A stretch of DNA of 64,000 nucleotides from Bacteroidales bacterium (GTDB taxonomy: Bacteria > Bacteroidota > Bacteroidia > Bacteroidales > Bacteroidaceae). This document shows, piece after piece, positions 63,312 to 64,000 of this stretch (its first letter is position 1; each line of letters opens with the position of its first letter). The stretch lies in the NCBI GenBank assembly GCA_015060905.1, contig SUXQ01000003.1:62001-126000 (forward strand), given 5' to 3'. The position numbers and the translations under genes were made by a program. Under the pieces are notes generated by a model. That model was not told the DNA's origin. It worked only from the letters and a program-made list of their open reading frames with translations, and ran no database searches.

Positions 63312-63340
63312 ATAAGCTGGAGAAATAATCTCCAGCTTAT
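63312..63340 (+). terminator. Hairpin after the nuo operon
   Basis: Perfect 12-bp stem (63312-63323 with 63329-63340) and a five-base loop, 65 bases after nuoN. No T-run. Confidence 0.65.
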
Positions 63341-63458
63341 AGGCGGTGCAGTTTAATCTCTCGCGCCTTTTAAACACTCACGCCAAATATTTGTTTGCGC
63401 AAGTATAAGCACTATTCTCAAAAAAAACATTTTCTGAAAATCCGACACCAACCAACAA

Positions 63459-63492
63459 AAAGTGCATCAAGATTCACATCTTGATGCACTTT
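63459..63492 (-). terminator. rplQ terminator
   Basis: Perfect 15-bp stem (63459-63473 with 63478-63492), four-base loop, and a minus-strand T-run after it. It lies 45 bases after the rplQ stop. Confidence 0.88.
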
Positions 63493-63537
63493 CTCTATCA
63501 TTTACATTTCCCTTTTGCGGGATATTCGTATTTTGGC

Positions 63538-64000
63538 TTATTCAGCAGCTGCCTCTTCGGCGGGTGCTTCAGTTGCAACGGGAGCAGCAGCCTTCTTGCC
63601 TGAACGACGTGTACGTGCCTTCTTAGCAGTGGGCTTAGCCATATTCTCGTTGAAATCAACCAACTCGATGAAACACATCTCAGCAGCGTCACCAAGACGA
63701 GTACCCAACTTAATGATACGTGTGTAACCACCGGGACGCTCGGCAACCTTTACAGAAATATTCTTGAAAAGCTCGATAATAGCCTCTTTGTTCTGCAAGT
63801 AGCTGAAAACTACGCGACGAGAATTGGTTGTGTCTTCTTTAGACTTTGTGATCAAAGGCTCAACAAACTTCTTAAGCTCCTTTGCCTTTGCAAGAGTCGT
63901 AGTGATTCTTTTGTGCATGATCAACGAAATTGCCATATTTGACAACATGGCCTTACGGTGAGATGCAGTACGACCCAAATGGTTAAAAGATTTTTTATGT
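63538..64000 (-). CDS. rplQ: 50S ribosomal protein L17 (5' end cut by window edge)
   Basis: The frame remains open to the window end. The visible part reads [23 protein letters not shown], so only the first two residues are missing from a typical L17 start. The core to about residue 120 fits the family. A C-terminal extension rich in Ala, Pro, Lys and Glu ([21 protein letters not shown]) follows, common in Bacteroidetes L17. It normally follows rpoA in the ribosomal operon, which would lie beyond the window. Confidence 0.95.
   Translation of the reverse strand, partial: HKKSFNHLGRTASHRKAMLSNMAISLIMHKRITTTLAKAKELKKFVEPLITKSKEDTTNSRRVVFSYLQNKEAIIELFKNISVKVAERPGGYTRIIKLGTRLGDAAEMCFIELVDFNENMAKPTAKKARTRRSGKKAAAPVATEAPAEEAAAE

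Noticed and set aside
1-64000. CRISPR arrays, rRNA, integrases, transposases, toxin-antitoxin or defence modules
   Set aside because: I looked for repeat-spacer patterns, rRNA motifs and typical catalytic signatures and found none that I can support.

Overview
The window comes from a member of the Bacteroidetes, most likely order Bacteroidales. The evidence is a SprA-type outer-membrane protein, an outer-membrane beta-barrel receptor with a carboxypeptidase-like N-terminus, many short lipoproteins, a complex I cluster without nuoE/F/G and with nuoC and nuoD fused, a gamma-alpha fused 2-oxoacid:ferredoxin oxidoreductase, and a recurring -7 promoter box TAnnTTTG, which is typical of the phylum. 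It reads as ordinary chromosome. I see no rRNA, CRISPR array, prophage, transposase or recognisable defence system. Genus cannot be decided from the sequence alone.

Layout. 1-6.3 kb: end of sprA, a DUF456 membrane protein, a lipoprotein, CCA-adding enzyme, a GDPD lipoprotein and a secreted protein sharing a duplicated 5' end, and tRNA-Arg(CCT). 6.5-9.1 kb: thrB-thrC behind a threonine-rich leader peptide. 9.2-15.8 kb: TPR protein, AraC-type HTH protein, AlkD-like protein, Fur-family regulator with purA, zinc peptidase with hisS, rpsO. 16-24.9 kb: typA, an odd thioredoxin-fold lipoprotein, comM/yifB, ahcY, a LOG-family protein, DUF4271, hemD, rnpA, yidD. 25-32.4 kb (minus strand): GH29 fucosidase, korB/korA, outer-membrane receptor. 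32.5-36 kb: efp, a glycosyltransferase, radC, a DUF59 protein, lpxH. 36-38 kb: a short inverted-repeat element, two lipoproteins and a roughly 200-nt structured region behind a promoter. 38.2-43.2 kb: pta-ackA, two AT-rich orphan genes, a pair of half-size chromate transporters. 43.3-53 kb: purL, a 1318-residue macroglobulin-like protein fused to Sel1 repeats, a ZIP transporter, an esterase. 53.4-63.2 kb: nuoA, B, CD, H, I, J, K, L, M, N. The window ends inside rplQ.

How the genes fit together. KorAB makes reduced ferredoxin. The complex I cluster lacks the NADH-input module and so probably takes electrons from ferredoxin or another partner to drive proton or sodium pumping. Pta-AckA yields ATP from acetyl-CoA with acetate release. 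This suits an anaerobic fermenter. ThrBC, PurA, PurL and HemD supply threonine, purines and tetrapyrrole. The GH29 enzyme, esterase and outer-membrane receptor suggest use of host or plant glycans, which is an inference.

The most interesting signals are a threonine leader-peptide attenuator candidate (6541-6800), the large nested hairpin on the minus strand (about 37141-37364) with a promoter in front, a 191-bp inverted-repeat element (36039-36229), a six-copy 24-bp coding repeat inside a thioredoxin-fold protein that has lost its CXXC (18093-18236), and the macroglobulin-Sel1 fusion (47235-51191).
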